Assembly (NCBI GenBank): GCA_041749475.1
Contig: JBGTBD010000011.1
Span: 35,100-99,099, forward strand
From: JBGTBD01 sp041749475
Lineage (GTDB): Bacteria > Pseudomonadota > Alphaproteobacteria > Rickettsiales > UBA998
DNA length: 64,000 nt
Direction of reading: 5' to 3'
Positions 50,767 to 59,812 of the stretch are shown here, piece after piece; position 1 is the stretch's first letter, and each line of letters opens with the position of its first letter. The position numbers were made by a program, and so were the translations under genes. The notes under the pieces were generated by a model. It was not told the DNA's origin, made no database searches, and saw only the letters and a list, made by a program, of their open reading frames with translations.

Positions 50767-53520
50767 CTATCGTATCTTTTTCCGTGCAATGAAGGCTTCC
50801 AGAGACCGCGTATCGAAGTTAATGATAGGATCATCGATAGAGTCCTTGAACAGGATGCGCAATACCGGATAATTGGCGGGATCGAGCGTCGTCAACGCGA
50901 AATCGACTGACATATCCATCATCCAGGGCAGCAGATCCATCTGGCCTTTCAGCGTCCCTGTGGCATGTTTGGAACGCAGCTTGATTTCCGGCGTGGACAT
51001 CACGCCCTGCTCGATATTGAAGAAGCCGCTGATGACGCTGAACGTGGACTGGTTCTTCAGCAGCGAGACCCGCGCGGTATTGACTACGTCAGTCACGCTG
51101 CGCATCAACGGCACGGTCTGCACGAGTGACGCCACATCGAACCCTTTAATGGCGAAATTCTGCCCCGTGAAGGAGATATGGCCCATAGAGTTGCGCACCC
51201 AACTCACCATATTGAGCCCCGAAGTGGCGATCTGTGCGTTTACGTTAATAAAGCCACGGAAGGACGGCTGGCCGATCAGCGCGTCCATCATCCGGTCAGC
51301 ACGCACGGCCCCAATACCCAGTTGCGCGGAGATGCCGGGAACAGAACTGACATCCAGCACGAATGCGCCCTTTACCTGACCTTCCCAGATATTGCCCTGG
51401 AATTCGTCTATGTTCCAACGGTCGTTCTTGCTATTGAGGATCGCGGTGACGTTCGTCATCCCGAAATCGGGGTGTAACAGGTTGCCTATGTTGACTTTGA
51501 CGAACGTATCATAGCCTTTGAGGAAATTGACGTTGAAATACTCCGTATCCCATACTTCCTGACGGTTGCCTCGAGCGACGGGGGAGAGGCGCATCTTCTT
51601 GCCGAATGCGGTCGCGATGTTGAGGTAGGAGAGATAAATATCCCCTTCCACCGACGGAATACGCGTGAGCTGAGTGTATTTCAGGTTGCCGCGCACTTCC
51701 AGATCGTCCAGCTTGATGTCGGCTTTACGAAAATCGATGCTGTTGGGTTCCAATTTAACGATAAACGCGGCGGGTTTCGTGCCTGTGCGCCCGCCGAGAG
51801 AGTAGCGCGGCAGCACGACGTTGAACAGGATACGGTGCTTGAATTCCGCCAGCCAGCTGACATTGCGCTTCACGTCCTCGAACCCGGTCCCCACCGCCCC
51901 TAAATCCTTCGGTGAGGTTGGGATGAGGTAAGAAAGCATGCCGTCCAGCTTGATGTTATCCACCTCCATAGTGATCTCGGCGTCCGCTTCCTTGCTTGTG
52001 CCCAGCGTCACCCCGCCGGCGACCAGCAAATCACCCGCCTGAAACTTAATACCGGAGATGATGTTCAGCGTGGAGGAAAGATTCAACTCCGCCCGGCCAC
52101 GGAATTCGCCGGTGTGATCGGTGAGGAAGCTTTGGGAAATCATGTCCAGCGACTCTACCAGCCCGCTCAGGGATTTGCCCACCGTTTCGATATTGCCGTC
52201 GAAACTGATCTGGTTATCCAGCGTCATCTTGAAAATGCCGAACAGCAGGATGTGATTGTCGCCTGGTAAATTCAGCGCCGCCTGGTTCAGCACCAGCTCC
52301 TGCTGATCCAGCGTGGCGGAAAGTTCCAGACTATCGGCCTGAACAGTTCCTAAGTGCACCTTTTGCGCATTGATGGCGACTTCAGCAGACACCCCCTGAG
52401 GCAGGAACATGCCGAACAGGCGGTTGAATGCGCCCTTGGCGAATAACATGTCGCTCTTCGTCACGATATTGCCGAAATCGAGAGTGGTAAAATCAAGCTT
52501 CATCGCCAACTTATCGGTCTCGTCATCCGTCCAGCTCAGCCCTCCCGTTCCAGCGGTTACACCGCCCTTGACGGTGAGGTTGGTGACGTTCAGTATCGGC
52601 CCGGCTTTTACCACGTTAGCCGCGAAGCTGGCCGGGATTGGGTTTGGAATCGCGTCGCCGATGACTTTCTGGCTATCCTTGGAAACCACCTCGAACAGCC
52701 ACGGCTTGAGATCGACGAAGGTGGATTCCAGCGTCCCGTTCAGTGTGAGAAGGCCGGCAGCCCGACCCATGTCCCCTTTATAGATCAGGTTATTCTGTGC
52801 TTCACGCGCGGCGAGAGATCCTTTCATCGAGAAATCCTCGATGCCGGTGAAAGCGCTGACGGTGAATTCACCGTCCAGCCTCACTTGCTTATTATCGAGC
52901 AGGAAGCTGCCTGCGACATCGAAAGTCTTGGGCGAAATATCGAGGTCGATCGAGAATTTATCGATGCTTTTGACTTTGTTATTCACCACATCCACGAAGG
53001 TCAGCGTGCCGGATTGCAGGATAAGGTTCACCCCCTCCTGCATGGCCATGTCTTTATCGTTCAACGCCTCCATGAAGGCCCAGTTCGTCGTCTTATCGGC
53101 GAATTTTTCTAGCTGGAATTGGGGTTTGTCCAGTAACAGGCGGTTGAACTGCATGTTACCCGATAACAGCGACATCAGGTCAACAGAGACTTCCACTCTA
53201 TCGGCAATCAGAAAATTCTGGCTGGATGCCTTGGGGTCGTTGTCCAATTTGACCTTATAGAGCGTCACCGTCGGTACGGGAAGGACGGACACATCCATCT
53301 CCCCGTAACTTACCGCATAGCCGGTGACGGATTTGACTTTGGCGATGAATTCCTTAGCGATGGCGTCCTCATCCACCAGTATGGAGAGAGCCAGCCACAG
53401 GAGAAAGAAAAACCCGAACAATCCCCCGAACGCCCATTTATGCCAGGGCTGAAAATGCGGCATCACCAGATTGGCGGGCAATTTCATCTGAGGGAGATTC
53501 AGGTTATTTTTCATGTTCAT
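50767..53520 (-). CDS. AsmA-like envelope protein, 917 aa
   Basis: Large protein of the AsmA superfamily, whose members bridge or span the periplasm and are linked to lipid transport. One membrane helix lies near residues 30-50 (WAFGGLFGFFFLLWLALSIL), followed by a family N-terminal domain (YGEMDVSVLPVPTVTLYKVK, LLDKPQFQLEKF). A long beta-rich body leads to the AsmA C-terminal region with IKGFDVASLVQTVPLMRSV, SVISGFFNIEQGVMSTPEI and a final LRILFKDSIDDP. It starts 12 bases after rnj. A role in outer-membrane lipid homeostasis is inference from the family. Confidence 0.82.
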   Translation of the reverse strand: MNMKNNLNLPQMKLPANLVMPHFQPWHKWAFGGLFGFFFLLWLALSILVDEDAIAKEFIAKVKSVTGYAVSYGEMDVSVLPVPTVTLYKVKLDNDPKASSQNFLIADRVEVSVDLMSLLSGNMQFNRLLLDKPQFQLEKFADKTTNWAFMEALNDKDMAMQEGVNLILQSGTLTFVDVVNNKVKSIDKFSIDLDISPKTFDVAGSFLLDNKQVRLDGEFTVSAFTGIEDFSMKGSLAAREAQNNLIYKGDMGRAAGLLTLNGTLESTFVDLKPWLFEVVSKDSQKVIGDAIPNPIPASFAANVVKAGPILNVTNLTVKGGVTAGTGGLSWTDDETDKLAMKLDFTTLDFGNIVTKSDMLFAKGAFNRLFGMFLPQGVSAEVAINAQKVHLGTVQADSLELSATLDQQELVLNQAALNLPGDNHILLFGIFKMTLDNQISFDGNIETVGKSLSGLVESLDMISQSFLTDHTGEFRGRAELNLSSTLNIISGIKFQAGDLLVAGGVTLGTSKEADAEITMEVDNIKLDGMLSYLIPTSPKDLGAVGTGFEDVKRNVSWLAEFKHRILFNVVLPRYSLGGRTGTKPAAFIVKLEPNSIDFRKADIKLDDLEVRGNLKYTQLTRIPSVEGDIYLSYLNIATAFGKKMRLSPVARGNRQEVWDTEYFNVNFLKGYDTFVKVNIGNLLHPDFGMTNVTAILNSKNDRWNIDEFQGNIWEGQVKGAFVLDVSSVPGISAQLGIGAVRADRMMDALIGQPSFRGFINVNAQIATSGLNMVSWVRNSMGHISFTGQNFAIKGFDVASLVQTVPLMRSVTDVVNTARVSLLKNQSTFSVISGFFNIEQGVMSTPEIKLRSKHATGTLKGQMDLLPWMMDMSVDFALTTLDPANYPVLRILFKDSIDDPIINFDTRSLEAFIARKKIR

Positions 53521-53532
53521 GCGCTGATGACT

Positions 53533-55254
53533 TTATACATGATGGATGTGAATTTCCAGTACGGGTTTCTTGCCCAGCTCCTTGGTGATAGTGCGGCGTA
53601 CCGTGTTGTGTATTTTCTCCTCAATGCCGGTTTTCGCACCGGGCGCCTTGCCTTTGCGTTTCTTATCACCCGCGTGGCGATCAGGTTTGCCCTTGCCGCG
53701 AGCGCCGGATTCTTCGATCAGCGTCTGGATTTCATCGCGCAGTTCGTCAATCAGTTCTTCGTCCTCAATAGAATCAAGACAGCCGGGTGCGGTGATGTGC
53801 GGGCGACCTAGTACTTCGCCGTTCTTCCCCACAACAACGGAGATCATGATGGAGCCGTCCTCCCGCAGTTTGCGGCGGGTTTTCAGGATGATGCTGTCGG
53901 TGGGGATCAGCGAATGCCCGTCCATCGCCTGATAGCCTGAGGTGACGCGACCGATCTGGCCGACGGGGGTAGTCGCTGAAGCAAGGCAAATAACCGCGCC
54001 GTTGGAAGGTTCCAGCACGTGCGGAACCTGCATGGCGCGGGCGAACTTGGCATGTTCATGGATATGGAGCGCCTCGCCATGTACCGGTACGGCGATTTTC
54101 GGGCGGATAAGTTGATACATCTGCTGCAATTCCGAACGGCACGGGTGGCCGGAGACGTGAATCGGCACATCGCGATCGGTCACCAGTTCCGCGCCCATCA
54201 GCGCCAGTTTGTTGGAGAGGTGGCGCACCTTGGTCTCGTTGCCCGGAATGACGCGGGAGGAGAAAATCACCGTATCACCCTCGTGTATGCGGATATAAGG
54301 GTGTTGTTGCTGGACGATTTTTGAGAGCGCCGCACGCGGCTCCCCCTGCCCGCCGGTGCATAAGATCATCACCTCGTTCCGGGGCAGGCCCATGGCTTCC
54401 TTATCGTTATAGAACTCAACGTCCTGTAGATAGCCGCTTTCCTGTGCGGCGGCGGTGACACGGAAGAGGGAGCGACCGGAAAGCACGATCTTGCGGCCCG
54501 CTTTCTGACCGGCGCGGACGATGGATTGTACACGTGCGATGTTTGAGGCAAAGCAGGTGACGATGACGCGTTCCTTACAGGCGGCGATAACGGTGGCGAG
54601 CTCGCGCTCGACGTCGGATTCCGAACCGGAGATGCCTTCGACGAAGACGTTGGTGGAATCGCAGACCATTGCCAAAATACCGTCATCCCCGAACTGGCGG
54701 AGGGCGTCTTCATTAGAGGCGGGGCCGACCATCGGCGTGGGGTCGAGCTTCCAGTCGCCCGTATGCATCACGCTGCCGCGATCGGTCTTGATCGCGATCG
54801 CCTGCATCTCGGGGATGGAGTGGGTGAGATCGACCAGTTCCATCGAGAAGGGTTCGAGAACCAGCGAGCCGTTGGTCTTGATTTCATGGACGGGGATTTT
54901 ACCCGTCAGCCCGTCATCGGCCATTTTGTGGCGTAGGATGGAGGCGGTGAATGGGGTGGCGTAGACGGGGCAGCCGATCTCGTGCCAGAGATAGGGCACA
55001 GCGCCCAGATGATCCTCATGCGCATGGGTGAGGACGAGGCCGACAATGTCCTTCTTGATCTCGTGCAGGAATTCGATGTTCGGCAGGATGATCTCGACGC
55101 CGGGGAGGAAGTCATCCGCGAAGCCGATACCCAGATCGACGATCAGCCATTTCCCCTTATAGTGATAGAGGTTCAGGTTCATGCCGATTTCGTTGCTGCC
55201 GCCGAGGGGCACAAAAATCAAATCCTCTTTGTGGGCTTTCCAGTTGATGCTCAT
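53533..55254 (-). CDS. rnj: Ribonuclease J
   Basis: Metallo-beta-lactamase exo/endoribonuclease active in rRNA maturation and mRNA decay. The 573 residues contain THAHEDHLGAVPYL (HxHxDH zinc site), MHTGDWKLDPTP, the beta-CASP blocks VTCFASNIARVQSIV and CTGGQGEPRAAL, and VSGHPCRSELQQMYQLIRP with PVHGEALH. A Lys/Gly-rich segment (GARGKGKPDRHAGDKKRKGK) near the C terminus is unusual. Overlaps coaX by four bases; the nuoN-birA-coaX-rnj order is conserved in alphaproteobacteria. Confidence 0.94.
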   Translation of the reverse strand: MSINWKAHKEDLIFVPLGGSNEIGMNLNLYHYKGKWLIVDLGIGFADDFLPGVEIILPNIEFLHEIKKDIVGLVLTHAHEDHLGAVPYLWHEIGCPVYATPFTASILRHKMADDGLTGKIPVHEIKTNGSLVLEPFSMELVDLTHSIPEMQAIAIKTDRGSVMHTGDWKLDPTPMVGPASNEDALRQFGDDGILAMVCDSTNVFVEGISGSESDVERELATVIAACKERVIVTCFASNIARVQSIVRAGQKAGRKIVLSGRSLFRVTAAAQESGYLQDVEFYNDKEAMGLPRNEVMILCTGGQGEPRAALSKIVQQQHPYIRIHEGDTVIFSSRVIPGNETKVRHLSNKLALMGAELVTDRDVPIHVSGHPCRSELQQMYQLIRPKIAVPVHGEALHIHEHAKFARAMQVPHVLEPSNGAVICLASATTPVGQIGRVTSGYQAMDGHSLIPTDSIILKTRRKLREDGSIMISVVVGKNGEVLGRPHITAPGCLDSIEDEELIDELRDEIQTLIEESGARGKGKPDRHAGDKKRKGKAPGAKTGIEEKIHNTVRRTITKELGKKPVLEIHIHHV

Positions 55255-56048
55255 TTTTTTATTCCTTCTAAGGTGGGTGATGCATTGCGTTCGTAGATCG
55301 TCCGCAGGCCGTAAATAGTTAAATCTTCCAGCGTTTCCTCGATCATCGGGGTCGCGCGGCTGTATAACGGGGCGAGGCCACCCGTGGCGATGACCTTCAT
55401 CGGCGCCCCGAACTCTTTAGCAATACGCGTTACAATCCCTTCAATCAAGCCAACATAGCCGAAATAGATGCCGGATTCCATCGCGCCAACGGTATTCGTG
55501 CCGATGACCTTGTCCGGCGTGCGGATGCGGATGGAGGGGAGTTTGGCGGCGGCCTGATGCAGCGCGTCCAGCGAGAGGTTGACGCCGGGGGCGATGACGC
55601 CGCCGACATAGGCCCCCTGCCCGTTCACTACATCGAACGTTGTCGCCGTGCCGAAATCGATGACGATGAGTGCGCGCTTATACTTGCGCCATGCTTCGAT
55701 GGCGTTGACGAGGCGGTCGGCGCCGACTTCCTCGGGGCGTTCCAGCTTCACTTCGATGCCCAGCTTCACGGACGGGTCACCGACCATCAAAGGATGTTCG
55801 ATATGGAAATATTTGCGGCAGAGTTGGGTGATGGCGAACTGCGTCTCGGGGACGACGGTGGCGATGATGGCAGCGTTGATGGATTTGAACGTCAGGCCCG
55901 CTTCCTGCAGCACATGGCTGAGCCAGACGAAATACTCATCCGCCGTGCGGTGGCGGATCGTCGCCATGCGCCATTGGCCACGCAGTTCCTGCCCCTCGAA
56001 CACCGCGAAGAGCGTGTTGGTATTGCCGATATCGACCGCGAGCAGCAT
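55251..56048 (-). CDS. coaX: Type III pantothenate kinase
   Basis: First step of coenzyme A synthesis; the type III enzyme is not inhibited by acetyl-CoA. The 265 residues have LLAVDIGNTNTLFAVFEG (ATP-binding loop), ADRLVNAIEAW, VIDFGTATTFDVV with the catalytic Asp, and GGVIAPGVNLSLDALH, all typical of CoaX, plus IATGGLAPL. It starts three bases after birA and ends in the rnj start. Confidence 0.96.
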   Translation of the reverse strand: MLLAVDIGNTNTLFAVFEGQELRGQWRMATIRHRTADEYFVWLSHVLQEAGLTFKSINAAIIATVVPETQFAITQLCRKYFHIEHPLMVGDPSVKLGIEVKLERPEEVGADRLVNAIEAWRKYKRALIVIDFGTATTFDVVNGQGAYVGGVIAPGVNLSLDALHQAAAKLPSIRIRTPDKVIGTNTVGAMESGIYFGYVGLIEGIVTRIAKEFGAPMKVIATGGLAPLYSRATPMIEETLEDLTIYGLRTIYERNASPTLEGIKK

Positions 56049-56051
56049 GGG

Positions 56052-56831
56052 CTACAGCGCCTGCGCCATGACGTCGCCTGCGGAAATGCAAGTGATCGCG
56101 CCGTCGCTCATTTTCAGGCACATTTGGCCATGGGCATCCACGTCGTGGAATGTGCCGGTGTAGGTATCGGCTCCCGATTCGATGGTGATCTCTTCGCCTA
56201 GACGGAACGCGTGGGATTTCCAGCGGGTGTTGATGGAGTCGTACCCGTCATTCACCCATGCGTCATAACACTGGATGAAATGATGGATGAAGCGGGAGAG
56301 AACGATCTTGGCGGAGATGAGTTCCACGCCCGCATCCTTCAGGCAATTGGCGGGGTAGCGCACATCGCGCGGGTAATGCTCCACATTGATGCCGACGCCG
56401 ACGACAGCCCAGCGTTTCTTGATGCCTTCGGGGTTCGTGCACTCAAAACTCTCAAGCAGGATGCCACCGACTTTTTTCTCGTCCAGCAACACATCATTCG
56501 GCCATTTCAGGCGTAGCGAGTGACCTTCGCCAACGATGGGCTGGAGGGTTTCTAAAACCGCGAGCGAGCTGACCTGCGAGAGTTGCGGCAAGGCCTCCAG
56601 TTTCTTATTCGGGGAGAGCAGGACGGAGACAAACAGATTGCCATCATTGGACACCCATTCGCGGCCCATGCGTCCTCTGCCTGAAGACTGCGTGCGCGCC
56701 CAGATGACCGCGCCGTGCGACGCTCCGCCTTCCGCAAGGCGGCGGGCTTCGTCATTGGTGCTGTCCAGTTCGTCATAAGCGAGCAGATGATAATCTTCGA
56801 TGAGTTGATATTTTTTCTTTTTTCCCGTCAC
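56052..56831 (-). CDS. birA: Biotin-[acetyl-CoA carboxylase] ligase
   Basis: Attaches biotin to the carboxyl carrier protein. The 259 residues have the catalytic core only, without the DNA-binding domain of Escherichia coli BirA, so it is not a repressor. Motifs are YDELDSTNDEARRLA, the biotin loop as SSGRGRMGREW, LKWPNDVLLDEKKVGGILLE and VVGVGINV; the C-terminal SH3-like part follows. The start overlaps nuoN by four bases. Confidence 0.95.
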   Translation of the reverse strand: MTGKKKKYQLIEDYHLLAYDELDSTNDEARRLAEGGASHGAVIWARTQSSGRGRMGREWVSNDGNLFVSVLLSPNKKLEALPQLSQVSSLAVLETLQPIVGEGHSLRLKWPNDVLLDEKKVGGILLESFECTNPEGIKKRWAVVGVGINVEHYPRDVRYPANCLKDAGVELISAKIVLSRFIHHFIQCYDAWVNDGYDSINTRWKSHAFRLGEEITIESGADTYTGTFHDVDAHGQMCLKMSDGAITCISAGDVMAQAL

Positions 56832-58312
56832 AATAGCAATGCCTTTGCAGCTGCCGTGGCGGGGACCGTCAGTACGGACGGCGCAAGCACAAACCCGAGG
56901 ATGATGATGGTGCAGATGGCGACCGTGAAGGGCAGCCCGGAGGTTTCCGATTTATCAAAGGATGCGTCGCCTTCGTCGAAATACATGATCTTGATGATTT
57001 TCAGGTAATAGAAGGCGGCAATGACGCTGGAGAGGACGCCAAGGATGGCGAGGCCATATAACTGGGCCTCAATCGCGGCGAGGAAGACATACATCTTGCC
57101 GAAGAAGCCTGCCAATGGCGGGATACCGGCCATCGAGAAGAGGATGACACCCAGCGCCAGCGCCAGTCTCGGCTGCTGGCGGGACAGCCCGGCGAGGGAA
57201 GAGATTTGCTCTACGGCCTTATCGTTCCGCTGCATCATCAGCACACACCCGAACGCCCCTGCGGTCATGAAGAGATAGAGCGCGAGATAGACGGCAACAC
57301 CCATGATGCCCTGTTCGTTCCCCGCCGCGACGCCGACGAGGACATAGCCGACATGGCCAATGGAGCTATAGGCCAACAGGCGTTTGATATTGCTTTGGGT
57401 CAATGCACCGAGCGCACCGATGATCATCGAGGCGCAGGAGACCATTACGATGATCTGTTGCCAGTATTGCTCCAGCGGCTGGAAAGGCTGGTTGAGGACG
57501 CGCACGAGGATAAAGAGTGCCGCAATCTTCGGAGCCATTGCGAAGAATGCCGTCACCGGCGTGGGCGCGCCTTCATAGACGTCCGGAGTCCACATATGGA
57601 AAGGCACGGCGGAGACCTTGAAGCAGAACCCGACGATCACCAGGACGAGGCCGATGATGAGACCGTGCGAGACCAGCGAGAGTTGCGCCGCGCCATCTTC
57701 GGGGACGCTCGTCATCATCAAACTGGCCATTTCGGAAAGTTCGCGGAAGCCAATCGTGCCGGAGAAACCATAGACCAGTGAGATGCCGAACAGCATCATC
57801 CCCGAGGCGAGCGAGCCGAGGATGAAATATTTGAGGCCCGCTTCGGATGAGCGCACGTCGTCCCGCCGGAAGGCGGCGAGGACGTAGAGGGAAAGGCTCA
57901 TCAATTCCATGCCGACATAAACCGCCAGCATGTCGGATGCGGAGATCATCAGCAGCATTCCGATGACGGCAAACTGCACGAGAATGGGGAATTCAAAACG
58001 GTTGTTTTCTTCGCTCTTAATCCAGCGCTCGGCGAGGATCATGCTGAGGATACCGCCTAAAAGCACCAGCATCTTGCCGAAACGGGTGAAGCCGTCATGC
58101 TCGAACATGCCCGTGAAATGGACGCGGGTGGAGACATCCACCATCGACAGCAGGAACAATGCGCCGATAAAGCTGAATACCGTCCCCATCGCCACCACAT
58201 GAGTCGATTTATTGCCCCGGAATACGCCATAGATGAGCAATATCATCGCGGTGATAGCGAGGAACAATTCGGGCATCAGGGGGGTCAGGCTGGCGAGAGT
58301 GATCGGCGTCAT
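56828..58312 (-). CDS. nuoN: NADH-quinone oxidoreductase subunit N
   Basis: Antiporter-like proton-pumping subunit of complex I in the inner membrane. The 494 residues form about 14 membrane helices, with conserved RSSEAGLKYFILGSLASGM, KVSAVPFHMWTPDVYEGAP and LLAYSSIGHVGYVL carrying the key Lys residues. It starts three bases after nuoM and is the last nuo gene before birA. Confidence 0.97.
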   Translation of the reverse strand: MTPITLASLTPLMPELFLAITAMILLIYGVFRGNKSTHVVAMGTVFSFIGALFLLSMVDVSTRVHFTGMFEHDGFTRFGKMLVLLGGILSMILAERWIKSEENNRFEFPILVQFAVIGMLLMISASDMLAVYVGMELMSLSLYVLAAFRRDDVRSSEAGLKYFILGSLASGMMLFGISLVYGFSGTIGFRELSEMASLMMTSVPEDGAAQLSLVSHGLIIGLVLVIVGFCFKVSAVPFHMWTPDVYEGAPTPVTAFFAMAPKIAALFILVRVLNQPFQPLEQYWQQIIVMVSCASMIIGALGALTQSNIKRLLAYSSIGHVGYVLVGVAAGNEQGIMGVAVYLALYLFMTAGAFGCVLMMQRNDKAVEQISSLAGLSRQQPRLALALGVILFSMAGIPPLAGFFGKMYVFLAAIEAQLYGLAILGVLSSVIAAFYYLKIIKIMYFDEGDASFDKSETSGLPFTVAICTIIILGFVLAPSVLTVPATAAAKALLL

Positions 58313-58315
58313 AAT

Positions 58316-59812
58316 CTATCCTCCCGTATGCGCTGAGATATGTTGGAGCAGATGCGTCACGGAATCATCCATCGCGTCGAAATAGGGCAGCGGGTAAATG
58401 CCCAGCCACATGACTAGTAGCACGATGGGGACGAACATCAACCATTCCCGGCGAGAGAGGTCGGTCATCTTCTTCAGGTCACGCTTGGTGAGTTCGCCGA
58501 GAGCGACGCGTTTATAGAGCCAGAGCGCGTAGGCCGCGCCAAGCACCATGCCGGAAGCAGCCAGTGCAGCGACGGCTGGGCTGGCCTTGAACGCACCCAT
58601 CAGGATCAGGAATTCACCGACGAAGCCGCTGGTCGCGGGCAGGCCGACGGAGGCCATGGTGAAGACGAGGAAGAACACGGCGTAATACGGCATGTTATGG
58701 ACGAGACCGCCGTAGCGCGAAATCTCGCGGGTGTGGAGATGGTCATAGACGACGCCGACGCAGAGGAAGAGCGCACCGGATACGAGACCGTGGCTAATCA
58801 TCTGCACGATAGCCCCTTCTACACCCTGTTGGGTGAAGGTGAAGAGGCCGATGGTGACGAAACCCATATGGGCGACGGAGGAATAGGCAATCAGTTTCTT
58901 CATGTCCTCCTGCACCAGTGCGACGAGCGAGGTATAGATGACGGCGATGACGCTGAGAGCGAACATCATCGGCGCGAAATACTGCGACGCTTCGGGTAGC
59001 ATGGGGAGAGAGAACCGCAAGAAGCCATACGCGCCCATTTTCAGAAGCACCCCGGCAAGGATGACGGAGCCCGCGGTCGGCGCTTGAACGTGTGCGTCGG
59101 GCAGCCAGGTATGGACGGGCCACATCGGAACCTTTACCGCGAAGGAAGCGAACATGGCGAGCCAGAGCCATATCTGTACGTCAAGGCTGAGTACAGGAGC
59201 CTGCTCGATGAGGACGGGGATTTCGAGCGTGCCGAACTGGAAGTAGAGATAGAGAATCGCCAAGAGGAAGAGAACGGAGCCAAGCAAAGTATAGAGGAAG
59301 AATTTATAGGCGGCGTAGACGCGGTTCGTGCCGCCCCAGATACCGATGATGAGGAACATCGGGATCAGCATCCCCTCAAAGAAGAGGTAGAAGAGCAACG
59401 CGTCCAGCGCGCAGAATACGCCGATGATGAAGGATTCCAGCACGAGGAAGGCAATCATAAATTCGCGTACGCGGGTGTGGATGGAATGCCAGCTACAGAG
59501 GATGCATATCGGCAGCAGGAACGTGGTCAGCAGCACCATGAATAGTGAGATACCGTCGATACCCAGATAATAAAACAGTTTGAAATCGGTGAACCACGGG
59601 GATTTTTCAACGAACTGGAAATCGGCCGTATCGGGATTGAAACCGGTCCATAATGCGAGGGAGACGAAGAAGGTGATGACCGTCGTCCATAGCGCGGCGT
59701 TACGCGCGTTGGATGCTCCTTCCGCGTCGTCCTTACGGACGAACAGGAAGATGGCCGCCGCGCCGATCAGCGGTAGGAAAATCAGGATGGAAAGCAGTCC
59801 GATCTGGTCCAT
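58316..59812 (-). CDS. nuoM: NADH-quinone oxidoreductase subunit M
   Basis: Second antiporter-like proton-pumping subunit of complex I. The 498 residues have some 14 helices; LLFYLFFEGMLIPMFLIIGI holds the conserved Glu, KVPMWPVHTWLPDAHVQAPT the central Lys and conserved loop, and LIAYSSVAHMGFV the second Lys. The ATG at 59812 shares a base with the nuoL stop (TAATG); six extra in-frame codons upstream lie inside nuoL and are not included. Confidence 0.97.
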   Translation of the reverse strand: MDQIGLLSILIFLPLIGAAAIFLFVRKDDAEGASNARNAALWTTVITFFVSLALWTGFNPDTADFQFVEKSPWFTDFKLFYYLGIDGISLFMVLLTTFLLPICILCSWHSIHTRVREFMIAFLVLESFIIGVFCALDALLFYLFFEGMLIPMFLIIGIWGGTNRVYAAYKFFLYTLLGSVLFLLAILYLYFQFGTLEIPVLIEQAPVLSLDVQIWLWLAMFASFAVKVPMWPVHTWLPDAHVQAPTAGSVILAGVLLKMGAYGFLRFSLPMLPEASQYFAPMMFALSVIAVIYTSLVALVQEDMKKLIAYSSVAHMGFVTIGLFTFTQQGVEGAIVQMISHGLVSGALFLCVGVVYDHLHTREISRYGGLVHNMPYYAVFFLVFTMASVGLPATSGFVGEFLILMGAFKASPAVAALAASGMVLGAAYALWLYKRVALGELTKRDLKKMTDLSRREWLMFVPIVLLVMWLGIYPLPYFDAMDDSVTHLLQHISAHTGG